Source: Planctomycetota bacterium
Lineage (GTDB): Bacteria; Planctomycetota; UBA8108
Length of the DNA stretch: 8,609 bases
Reading direction: 5' to 3'
Assembly (NCBI GenBank): GCA_016928605.1
Contig: JAFGKN010000824.1
Coordinates: 1-8,609 of the forward strand
In this document: positions 1 through 6,451 of the stretch, in pieces
Layout: each line of letters opens with the position of its first letter
Position numbering within the stretch: position 1 is the stretch's first letter
Made by a program: the position numbers and the translations under genes
The notes under the pieces: generated by a model
Told to the model about the DNA's origin: nothing
The model's input: the letters and a program-made list of their open reading frames with translations, nothing else
Databases searched by the model: none

Positions 1-297
1 CCCATCGAGGCGCACAAGAAGATCCAGGCCAAGGAAGACATCATCCTCCTCGATGTCAGCAGCCCACGGGAAAACGAAGAGGTGCGAATACCCGGGGCGC
101 GGCTGATCCCGCTGGGATCGCTGCGGGTGCGATTGAAAGAGCTCCCCTTCGACAAGACGATCATCGTGTTCTGCCGCATATCGCTCCGGGGCTACGAGGC
201 CGCGCTGATCCTGCAGTCGGCCGGCTTCCAGAATGTCTACGTGCTGGACGGAGGCGTCGAGATGTGGCCGTACGACAAGGTCTGCGGAAGGCAGTAG
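1..297 (+). CDS. Rhodanese domain, C-terminal end of a probable CoA-disulfide-reductase-like flavoenzyme (partial)
   Basis: The frame is open from base 1 to the TAG at 295-297, so the 98 visible residues are a C-terminus whose start lies outside the window. They form most of a rhodanese (sulfurtransferase) domain. LLDVSSPRENEE is followed by IPGARLIPL, then the active-site loop CRISLRGYEAA with the presumed persulfide-carrying cysteine at visible residue 58 (codon 172-174). The domain ends with NVYVLDGGVEMWPY. The RGYEAA loop and the GG-MWPY ending recall the rhodanese domain at the C-terminus of FAD-dependent CoA-disulfide or polysulfide reductases, which handle thiol or sulfane-sulfur redox in the cytoplasm. 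The flavoprotein part is not visible, so a stand-alone rhodanese or another fusion is possible. The GTG at 82 lies inside the conserved fold and is not a credible start. The domain call is firm; the flavoenzyme assignment rests on family memory. Confidence 0.8.
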   Translation, partial: PIEAHKKIQAKEDIILLDVSSPRENEEVRIPGARLIPLGSLRVRLKELPFDKTIIVFCRISLRGYEAALILQSAGFQNVYVLDGGVEMWPYDKVCGRQ

Positions 298-353
298 CCG
301 AGCGCCGAAGGCCGAACGTCGAACGCCGCGCCGGATGGCCCGGAGAACCCCTC

Positions 354-383
354 TTGACAAGCCGGCGAGCCTGCGATTGCAAT
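354..383 (+). promoter_or_regulatory. Putative sigma-70-type promoter for the lipoprotein gene
   Basis: A perfect -35 hexamer TTGACA at 354-359 is followed after 18 bases by TGCAAT at 378-383, which matches 4 of 6 positions of TATAAT. It lies in the 253-base gap after the rhodanese gene. Transcription would start near 390, leaving a leader of about 160 bases before the ATG at 551. The fit is by eye only, and the long leader makes the assignment tentative. Confidence 0.4.
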
Positions 384-550
384 GGGACCATGGTGAAGAG
401 AAGGCTCCTGCCGCCATCCACGCGAAAAGGACCGATGGAGGTGAGCCGGCCCGGCCGGCGCCGCTCGAGGCTCGCCCCATCCTTCGCCCGTTGCTGCCCC
501 CACCGGACAGTCCCTCGACGCGTCGCTGGCCTGATAGTGGAGAACGAGGC

Positions 551-1726
551 ATGATCAGCTTCCTGCTCCGTTGCGCCGCGCCCGCGGTGCTCGGCCTCGG
601 CGTTCTCGCCGCGGGCTGCGCGTCGCACGGCACCGTGGAACTGCGCTACGACCCCGCGAGCGATGCGCAGATCGAGAGGAGCTCCGACCTGGAGGCGGTG
701 ACGGTTCACTTCAGGTCCTTCATCGACTCGACGAACAGCGCGGATCTCGGACGCTCCCGGATACATCCGGGCGGAGCCCTCTCCGAGCGCGTGCACTACT
801 GGCCGAAGCCGCCCGAGTTCGCGGGCTGGATGAAGGAAGTCTTCCGAAAGGCGCTCGAGAAGCGCGGCTGGAAGGTCGAGGAGGGAAGCTCCCCAGGGAG
901 CCGGGAAGCTCTCGTCCTGACCGTGCGGCTCCTGAAACTCTGGGCCGAGAGCGTGAAGGCGGAGGTCCCGGCGACATCATGGACGGGATGCGACGTCGAG
1001 TTCGAGGTCGAGTTGACCGACACCGCAGGCCAGCGCGCCATCTTCCGCAGGAAGTTCTCGGAGAAGGCCCACCTGCGGCACGAGGACGTCAAGGAGCGCG
1101 GCTCGACGGGAGAGTACGCCACGGATGAGCTCAACCACGCGCTCGCACTCGCAGTTCGCCGCTTCGTCATGGATGCCTCCATCCAGTACGCGGTGTTCGG
1201 CTTGCCTGACGGGATGGGCGGAGATATCCCCTTCAACACTCTGCTGATGGTCCGCCGGGTCCATCTCATCCCGGCACATGACCTCGTGACGGGCGAGCAG
1301 AGGTTCGCCGACATGATCCTGAGCACCTGCCTGGAGCGGAATCCGAGGATCGGATACGACCTGCTGATCGAGCGCGGCTCGATGGATGAGTGCGTCCAGA
1401 TCGCCAGGAACATCGCCTCGCGGCCGTTCATCGTCATCCAGAAGCCCGAGACGGACGCGCTGGTGACGCGAGGGAGAGCCTTCGACCGCGACTGCATCGT
1501 GATCCGCGACACGCGATACGTCACGCTGCGCGAGATCGGCACGGGAGTTCTCCTCTCGCGGCCGGAGTACGTCCTCTACGGACTCGAGGGAGAGGGGACC
1601 CTCCGGAGCTATCTCGAGTCTCAGGGCCTGAAGGTCTGGAGCACCCAGCGCAGCTCGCTCTCGACGCCTCCGACATCGCCTCCGAGCGGCGAGACGCAGC
1701 CATCCGGAGGCCCCGGCGCGCCGTGA
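551..1726 (+). CDS. Two-part exported lipoprotein of unknown function (391 residues)
   Basis: I do not recognise this as a named gene. The ATG at 551 is chosen because GGAG at 539-542 sits 8 bases upstream and because a lipoprotein signal follows at once. It has a hydrophobic segment and then V-L-A-A-G-C with the acylated cysteine at residue 23; the -3 position is Ala rather than the usual Leu. The frame is open upstream to 233, but that extension is low-complexity and Arg-rich and would bury the signal peptide. Residues 28-210 contain alternating beta strands and a helix (around 90-107), with a second strand block near 120-172. This pattern loosely resembles YajG-like or related small envelope lipoproteins. 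Residues 235-365 look like a separate alpha/beta domain, and the tail 366-391 is Pro/Ser/Gly-rich. The gene ends 78 bases before the propeller gene on the same strand, so co-transcription is possible. Export and lipidation are well supported; the function is unknown. Confidence 0.8.
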   Translation: MISFLLRCAAPAVLGLGVLAAGCASHGTVELRYDPASDAQIERSSDLEAVTVHFRSFIDSTNSADLGRSRIHPGGALSERVHYWPKPPEFAGWMKEVFRKALEKRGWKVEEGSSPGSREALVLTVRLLKLWAESVKAEVPATSWTGCDVEFEVELTDTAGQRAIFRRKFSEKAHLRHEDVKERGSTGEYATDELNHALALAVRRFVMDASIQYAVFGLPDGMGGDIPFNTLLMVRRVHLIPAHDLVTGEQRFADMILSTCLERNPRIGYDLLIERGSMDECVQIARNIASRPFIVIQKPETDALVTRGRAFDRDCIVIRDTRYVTLREIGTGVLLSRPEYVLYGLEGEGTLRSYLESQGLKVWSTQRSSLSTPPTSPPSGETQPSGGPGAP

Positions 1727-1804
1727 CCCCGCTGACGTCCGCGGGCATCGACCTCTCGGGTTTCCGCACGATCCTGGGACGACACCTTTCTCGGAGGACC
1801 TGCC

Positions 1805-3052
1805 ATGCATCGGCTGCTCGGAATACTCGTTGCGCTGCTCGCCGTCTCCCTGCTCCCGCGCGGCTTCTCGAGCCTCGCCGCGGAGCCGGAGCGAAGCCCG
1901 GAGCAGGAGCCTTCGGCGGCGGGAGCCGGCCGGGAGGCTCGCGCGTCCCCTGTCCGCTTCACCGCTCACCGCCTCGACACGTTTCGAGGCGAGGCTTGCG
2001 GCGTCGGCGACTTTGACGCCGATGGAAAGCTCGATATCGTCGCCGGGCCTAACATCTATCTCGCTCCCGGCTGGAAGCCGTGGACGATCCGCACGCTCGA
2101 GGGGTCCGTGAACGAGAACGGAGATGGCTACTACTGGGACTTCATGAACGCTCCGCTCGATGTGAACGGCGACGGGCGCCTCGACGTCGTCACCTGCTCC
2201 TGGCACGGCATGAAGTCCGAGTGGCTCGAAAATCCTGGGCCCGCCGCCGGCGAGTGGAAGGCGCATCTCATCGAGAAGAGCGGCAACTTCGAGTGCGGAG
2301 ATCTCCACGACATCGACGGGGACGGAGAACCTCTCGAGGTGTTTCCTCACGTGCAGCCCACGGTCTGGTACGAGGTGGGCGAGAAGCCGGACGGCACCCG
2401 CGGCATCCTCAAGCACGTCGTGAGCGAGAAGCCGCTGGAATGGGGAGGCGGCGTGGGCGATGTGAACGGCGACGGACGTCCGGACATCCTGCGGCCCTCG
2501 GTCTGGTTCGAGGCTCCGCCCGATCCTCGCCGCGGCCGGTGGAAGGAGCATCCCCTCGCCGTCGGACACCTGGAAGAAGGCAAGGCGGACCACACGCCGC
2601 AGATCCTCGTCTACGACGTCAATGCGGACGGCCGCGGCGACATCGTCACCAGCTCTGCGCACGGCTACGGGATCTTCTGGTACGAGCAGACCGGGCCGAG
2701 AGACGAGCCTCGCTGGAAGCAGCATCTCATCGACCGCTCCTGGACGCAGGCGCACAGCCTCGCGCTCGCCGACCTGGACCGGGACGGAGACCTCGATCTC
2801 GCGGCGGGCAAGCGCTTCCGCGCTCACAACGGCGGCGATCCGGAGGGCGACCGGCCGCCGGTCCTCTACTGGTACGAGCTGCGCCGCGGGCCCGAGCCGG
2901 CGTGGACGCGCCACACGATCTCAGCCGGCGAAGGCGTCGGCGCCGGTCTCGCGATTCCCGTCGTAGACCTGGACGGCGACGGAGATCTCGACATCGTCGT
3001 CACCGGCAAGTTCGGAGGCCCCGTCTGGTTCGAGAACAGCGGGAAGCAGTAG
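1805..3052 (+). CDS. Exported FG-GAP/VCBS repeat protein, seven-bladed beta-propeller
   Basis: The protein has 415 residues. The ATG at 1805 has GGAGGA at 1793-1798, 6 bases upstream. An N-terminal signal peptide (hydrophobic residues 4-17, likely cleavage near LAA at 24-26) is followed by a Glu/Pro/Ala-rich linker. Seven calcium-loop motifs of the D-x-[DN]-x-D-G type begin at residues 69, 119, 169, 219, 271, 323 and 388. They are mostly about 50 residues apart, which predicts one complete seven-bladed propeller of the integrin-alpha-like FG-GAP kind. Blades carry recurring W-Y-E or W-F-E motifs (188-190, 234-236, 292-294, 356-358, 408-410) close to W-K-x-H segments. That combination is common in uncharacterised secreted proteins of Planctomycetota-like genomes, and a similar propeller occurs in fungal aldos-2-ulose dehydratase. 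Binding or scaffolding outside the cytoplasm is the safest role, since no catalytic site can be assigned. The third loop is irregular (DIDGDGEPLEV). Confidence 0.88.
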   Translation: MHRLLGILVALLAVSLLPRGFSSLAAEPERSPEQEPSAAGAGREARASPVRFTAHRLDTFRGEACGVGDFDADGKLDIVAGPNIYLAPGWKPWTIRTLEGSVNENGDGYYWDFMNAPLDVNGDGRLDVVTCSWHGMKSEWLENPGPAAGEWKAHLIEKSGNFECGDLHDIDGDGEPLEVFPHVQPTVWYEVGEKPDGTRGILKHVVSEKPLEWGGGVGDVNGDGRPDILRPSVWFEAPPDPRRGRWKEHPLAVGHLEEGKADHTPQILVYDVNADGRGDIVTSSAHGYGIFWYEQTGPRDEPRWKQHLIDRSWTQAHSLALADLDRDGDLDLAAGKRFRAHNGGDPEGDRPPVLYWYELRRGPEPAWTRHTISAGEGVGAGLAIPVVDLDGDGDLDIVVTGKFGGPVWFENSGKQ

Positions 3053-3081
3053 ACGCGCCGGCGAACGGCCGTCCCGCGCGT
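3053..3081. terminator. Weak hairpin between convergent genes
   Basis: ACGCGC at 3053-3058 and GCGCGT at 3076-3081 are perfect inverted arms separated by 17 bases, which can themselves form a small CGG/CCG stem. The hairpin begins immediately after the propeller stop codon, in the 51-base gap before the stop of the convergent sulfatase gene. No T-run follows on either strand, so intrinsic termination is only a guess. The position between two convergent genes is the main argument. Confidence 0.25.
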
Positions 3082-3103
3082 GCCTCGAGACCCCGCCCGG
3101 CTC

Positions 3104-4546
3104 TCAGGACCGCTGCTCCACGCGCCCCGGCTCTCGGAGGCCGGAGCCCCGGCGTTTCGTCAGCGCATCGCCGAGATCCTCGCGAGCGCCTTCGGCCAGC
3201 CTCTCGAGCCTTTCGACGACCTCTGGATGGAGGCGAGCGAGGTCCTTCGTCTCCGAGATGTCGCTCTCGAGATCGTAGAGCTCGAGCCCGACCCGCGCCG
3301 ACTCGTAGGCCACCGGGATGCCGCCCGTGCCTCCGCGGCGTCCGGCGAGCGTACGGTAGGTGTGCGGGAAGTAGAGCTTCCAGCGGCCGCTGATGACCGC
3401 TTCCAGCGCGCCGCGCTGGTAGTAGATGAAGTAGGCCTCCTGCGGGCTCTTCGCGCCGGGCTCGCCGGAGATGAGGGGCCAGATATCCCTGCCGTCGATC
3501 CTGTGCTCCGGCAGCTCGGCGCCGACGAGTTTCGCGACGGTGGGCAGGATGTCGATCGTCATCGCCGGCTCCGAGCAGATCGTCCCCGCAGGGATCCGGC
3601 CCGGCCACCGCATGATACAAGGGCTGCGGACGCCGCCCTCCCACGAGGTGCCCTTCCCCTCGCGCAGGGGAAACGCCGAGCCGCCGTGGTCGCCGTAGGA
3701 GAGCCACGGACCGTTGTCGGATGCATAGATCATGAGCGTGCTCTCCGCGATTCCGCTCCGCTCGAGCGCGTCCATGATCCGGCCGACCGACCAGTCGATC
3801 TCCATGATCACGTCGCCGTAGAGGCCCCGCTCCGACTTGCCGCGGAACTTGCCGGACACGTAGAGCGGCACGTGAGGCATGTTGTGCGGCACGTAGAGGA
3901 AGAACGGCCGGTCCCTGTTCCTCTCGATGAACCTCACGGCGCGCTCGGTGTACCAGGTGGTCAGGTTCCGCTGGTCGGGGTTGTAGCCGACGATCTTCTC
4001 CCCCTCCACGAGCGGCAGCGGCGGGAAGCTCTTCGCCGTTGGATGGTAGGGCCACATGTCGTTCGAGAAGGGGAGGCCGAAGTACTCGTCGAAGCCGTGC
4101 CTCGTCGGCAGGAACGGAGGGAGGTCTCCCAGATGCCACTTGCCGAAGATCGCCGTCGAGTATCCGCGCTGCTTGACGACCTCGGCCAGCGTCATCTCGC
4201 TGGCGGAGATACCCACGCGCGAGCCGGGCCCCAGCGCCCCATGGATGCCGATCCGGTTGGAATAGCAGCCGGTGAGAAGCGCGGCGCGCGAGGCGGAGCA
4301 GACCGCCTGGGCGACGTGGAAGTTCGTGAACCGGCGCCCTTCCCGGGCGAGCCGGTCGAGGTTCGGCGTGCGAAAGCCCTTCGCCCCGAACACCCCCACA
4401 TCTGCATAACCTTGATCGTCGGTGAAGATGACGACGATGTTGGGAAGCCGTTCCTCGGCGGGGGTCCCGGCCGAGACGGCGGGGGCGGCCGAGGCGAGCC
4501 ACAACCCCGAGATCGTCGAGAAGAGAGCGGCGCGGCGTCGGTTCAT
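3104..4546 (-). CDS. Exported formylglycine-dependent sulfatase (480 residues)
   Basis: This is a type I sulfatase that would hydrolyse sulfate esters outside the cytoplasm, from polysaccharides or aryl substrates. The start at 4546 is preceded by AGAGGA (4560-4555) at 8 bases spacing and gives a signal peptide with predicted cleavage near VSA (24-26). The longer open frame to 4837 would place the signal far inside the protein. NIVVIFTDDQGYADVG (36-51) holds the first metal ligands, Asp43 and Asp44. CSASRAALLTG (83-93) is the formylglycine site, with Cys83 as the residue to be oxidised and Arg87. GKWHLG (135-140), PHNMPH (220-225), ASDNG (275-279) and REGKGTSWEGG (295-305, Lys298) complete the usual active-site set. 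The site is the CxAxR variant instead of the commoner CxPxR. Activity would require a formylglycine-generating enzyme, which is not in the window. Substrate specificity cannot be read from the sequence. It converges with one propeller gene and diverges from another. Confidence 0.93.
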   Translation of the reverse strand: MNRRRAALFSTISGLWLASAAPAVSAGTPAEERLPNIVVIFTDDQGYADVGVFGAKGFRTPNLDRLAREGRRFTNFHVAQAVCSASRAALLTGCYSNRIGIHGALGPGSRVGISASEMTLAEVVKQRGYSTAIFGKWHLGDLPPFLPTRHGFDEYFGLPFSNDMWPYHPTAKSFPPLPLVEGEKIVGYNPDQRNLTTWYTERAVRFIERNRDRPFFLYVPHNMPHVPLYVSGKFRGKSERGLYGDVIMEIDWSVGRIMDALERSGIAESTLMIYASDNGPWLSYGDHGGSAFPLREGKGTSWEGGVRSPCIMRWPGRIPAGTICSEPAMTIDILPTVAKLVGAELPEHRIDGRDIWPLISGEPGAKSPQEAYFIYYQRGALEAVISGRWKLYFPHTYRTLAGRRGGTGGIPVAYESARVGLELYDLESDISETKDLARLHPEVVERLERLAEGAREDLGDALTKRRGSGLREPGRVEQRS

Positions 4547-4749
4547 GGTCGTGGTCCTCTTGCTGGAGAGCGCGGAGAATCCCTCCCCCGAGCCCACCGA
4601 GCAGCCCGGGCGGCAAGAGAGACTGTAACCTGTCAGCGGCGTCAGGCGGAACGAGAAAAGGCGCTCCCTGCAGCCCTCGCCAGGGGGCGATCGCCGCATC
4701 CGCTCCGCCCCGGCGCGCGCCCGCCGTGCTCTAGTGGGAAAGAGAAGGC

Positions 4750-4778
4750 TCGGATCCTCACGGTCCGTGTGAGATAAT
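4750..4778 (+). promoter_or_regulatory. Extended -10 promoter for the second propeller gene, with overlapping dyad
   Basis: TGA-GATAAT at 4770-4778 is an extended -10 element (TGn plus a 5 of 6 match to TATAAT). The -35 region near 4750-4755 (TCGGAT) is poor, as is usual for extended -10 promoters. CTCAC (4757-4761) and GTGAG (4769-4773) form an inverted repeat that covers the spacer and touches the -10, a position suited to a repressor operator. Transcription would begin near 4785, giving a leader of roughly 190 bases. Confidence 0.42.
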
Positions 4779-4880
4779 CCAACCCGTATCCGTTCACCGG
4801 CGTTGCACTGGACTGCGGGGTTGCAGCGGGCCGGCATCGAGCCTTCGCAGCGTTGGAGCCGCGTTTCCAGCTGGTTGGCG

Positions 4881-4904
4881 CCGTCCGCTCAGCGCCGCTG
4901 AACG
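4881..4904 (+). promoter_or_regulatory. Inverted repeat in the leader of the second propeller gene
   Basis: TCAGCG at 4889-4894 and CGCTGA at 4896-4901 are perfect 6-base arms around a single C. Outer CCGT (4881-4884) can pair with ACGG (4901-4904) if the last A is shared or the arm slips. As DNA it could be an operator; as RNA it would form a small hairpin about 70 bases before the start codon. The function is unknown. Confidence 0.25.
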
Positions 4905-4972
4905 GCTGTAATTCACCTTTGTCATTCGGGTGGTCTACCAATCCCCTGCATCTGTCTCTGCGAGGTTCTCCG

Positions 4973-6451
4973 ATGTGGAAACGAGCCTGCTTCCGGATCC
5001 TCTCGGTCGCGGTCCTCCTCTCGATCCTGACGCTCGCGAGCGCGGCCCGCGCCGCTGAGCGGCTGCATCTGTCGCTGCCCCTCGAGTTCATGCCGCCGGC
5101 CGGCAGTCCTCAGGCGGTCGAGCTCGCCGATATCGACCTCGACGGGATCCTGGATGCGGTCGTCGTCATCCCGGAGTCGTCCATCTACGCCTGCTATCAC
5201 GGCGCCGGCGACGGGACATTCACGAGCCGGATCGCTTCGGGCTCCCTCTACCTCGAACCGACGGACCTCGTCGTCGGTGACTTCAACGGCGACGGCCTGC
5301 CGGACATCGCGGCGATCAACAGCGCCTGCAGCTCCTGAGGGGGCGCGTACTACTATCTCTCCATGGTCATGGGGAGTCAGCCAGGTGCGTTCGCTTACAG
5401 GACCAACATCATCGTGGGCCCCATCCCCGCTCAGATCGAGGAGGGCGACTTCAACCGCGATGGCAGGCTCGACGTGGCGATCCTGAGCATCGGTACCACC
5501 AGCAGCTCCGGTCTCGAGTACCGCCAGTCGCTCTACGTGCTCCGCGGCGACGGAGCCGGCGGATTCGCGACGCCCTACACGATCGCGGCCCCGACCACGG
5601 ATCCAGCCGCTCGCTTCGCCACGGGCGACTTCAACGGAGACGGCTGGCTCGACCTGGCTCTCCTCGAGGCGAGCTACGGACACGTGCGCCTGGCGCTCAA
5701 CACGGCGGATCCAGAGAGCTTCGGTTTCCAGGAGCAGCCGGAGCCGTCCGCCGTCGATGTGTCGCATCGGGACATCGCCGCAGGTGACTTCGACGAGGAC
5801 TCGAGGGACGATGTCGTTGTGGGCGGAGCAGGAGGAGCCTTGAGCGGATACGCGGATCTCCTCGTCTCGAGCGGCGACGGCACACTCGCAGCGCCGGTTC
5901 GTTACAGCCTCTCGGGTCGGGTGCAGAGGCTGTCGGCGACGGACATCGACGGCGACGGCCACCTCGACCTCGCTCTCGCGACATCGACCGGAGGCGGACT
6001 CTACCACGCGTGCGTCCTCCAGGGAGACGGAGGGGGAGCCCTTGCCGATCCGGTCTCCACGACGATCTTCGATCCTGCCGCCGACCTCGCCGCCGGCGAT
6101 CTGGACGGCAACGGCGCGCTCGACCTCGTGATCGCCCAGCCGACGAGCCGCCTCCTCACCTCCGTTCTCGCGACCGTGGTCCCCGAGGGCCAAGGGGTCT
6201 TCATGCGCGGCGACGCGAACGCTGACCGGCAGATCGACGTCTCCGACCCGGTCGCCGTGCTGCTCTACCTCTTCGCCGGCGGGGCGACCGATTGCCTCGA
6301 GGCTCTCGACGTCAACGACGACTTCGATGTCGACATCACAGATCCGGTCCACCTGCTAGGCTTCCTCTTCCTGGGAGGATCGCCGCCTCCTCCTCCCTTC
6401 CCGGATGAGGCCGCCGACGGCGCGGAGGAGACCCTCGGCTGCGAGCGATGA
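4973..6451 (+). CDS. Exported seven-bladed FG-GAP propeller with dockerin-like C-terminus, interrupted by an in-frame TGA (candidate selenoprotein or pseudogene)
   Basis: The ATG at 4973 follows GAGG (4962-4965) and starts a clear signal peptide with likely cleavage after ARA (residue 27). Reading through the TGA at 5336-5338 (codon 122) gives 492 positions in one frame. Calcium-loop motifs begin at residues 53, 103, 159, 219, 272, 324 and 376, spaced 50-60 apart. Two precede the TGA and five follow it, so only the full-length product makes the usual seven-bladed propeller. Residues 413-469 carry two dockerin-like calcium loops (GDANADRQIDVSDP and DVNDDFDVDITDP). A Pro-rich stretch and a terminal CER follow, and Cys441 and Cys490 could pair. 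The sequence around the TGA reads SACSS-stop-GGAYYYL, so Cys119 and codon 122 form a CxxX pair. Stopping at 5338 gives a 121-residue fragment; restarting at the ATG at 5363 lacks both a signal peptide and a nearby ribosome site. Selenocysteine readthrough, a TGC-to-TGA mutation and a sequencing error are the alternatives. Confidence 0.75.
5336..5376 (+). promoter_or_regulatory. In-frame TGA with downstream bacterial-SECIS-like hairpin
   Basis: After the TGA at 5336-5338, 18 bases separate it from an 8-base-pair stem: CTCTCCAT (5357-5364) pairs with ATGGGGAG (5369-5376), including one G-U pair. The apical loop is GGTC (5365-5368), beginning 26 bases after the TGA. Bacterial selenocysteine elements are stem-loops just downstream of UGA with G in the first loop positions; the E. 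coli fdhF loop also contains GGUC. This is a visual match, and hairpins are common in GC-rich coding DNA. No selA, selB, selD or tRNA-Sec gene is visible in the window. Confidence 0.35.

Larger units (their letters stand above)
4547..4972. other. Divergent intergenic control region
   Basis: These 426 bases separate the start of the sulfatase gene (leftward) from the start of the second propeller gene (rightward). I found no credible gene in it: the open frames that cross it are N-terminal extensions of the flanking genes or antisense shadows. It holds an extended -10 promoter with an overlapping dyad (4757-4778), a leader inverted repeat (4881-4904) and the two ribosome binding sites. On the sulfatase side only weak promoter-like matches are visible. 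Confidence 0.6.

Noticed and set aside
233..550. N-terminal extension of the lipoprotein frame
   Set aside because: It overlaps the rhodanese end, is Arg/Pro-rich, and would bury the lipoprotein signal that starts at 551.
977..2914. 645-codon open frame on the minus strand across the lipoprotein and first propeller genes
   Set aside because: It is antisense to two well-supported genes and crosses their intergenic gap. Its composition is Arg/Val/Ala/Glu-rich with no domain. Repeated GAC/GAT calcium loops in GC-rich DNA create such shadows.
3080..4777. 565-codon plus-strand open frame opposite the sulfatase
   Set aside because: The sulfatase frame has all family motifs; this one has none and no ribosome site.
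4922..6352. 476-codon minus-strand open frame opposite the second propeller gene
   Set aside because: It is an antisense shadow of the FG-GAP repeats; its periodic V-A-V-E/D pattern is the complement of the calcium loops.
5363..6451. Separate gene starting at the ATG at 5363
   Set aside because: It has no nearby ribosome site and no signal peptide, and would make a five-blade fragment. It is in the same frame as the upstream part and is better read as its continuation.
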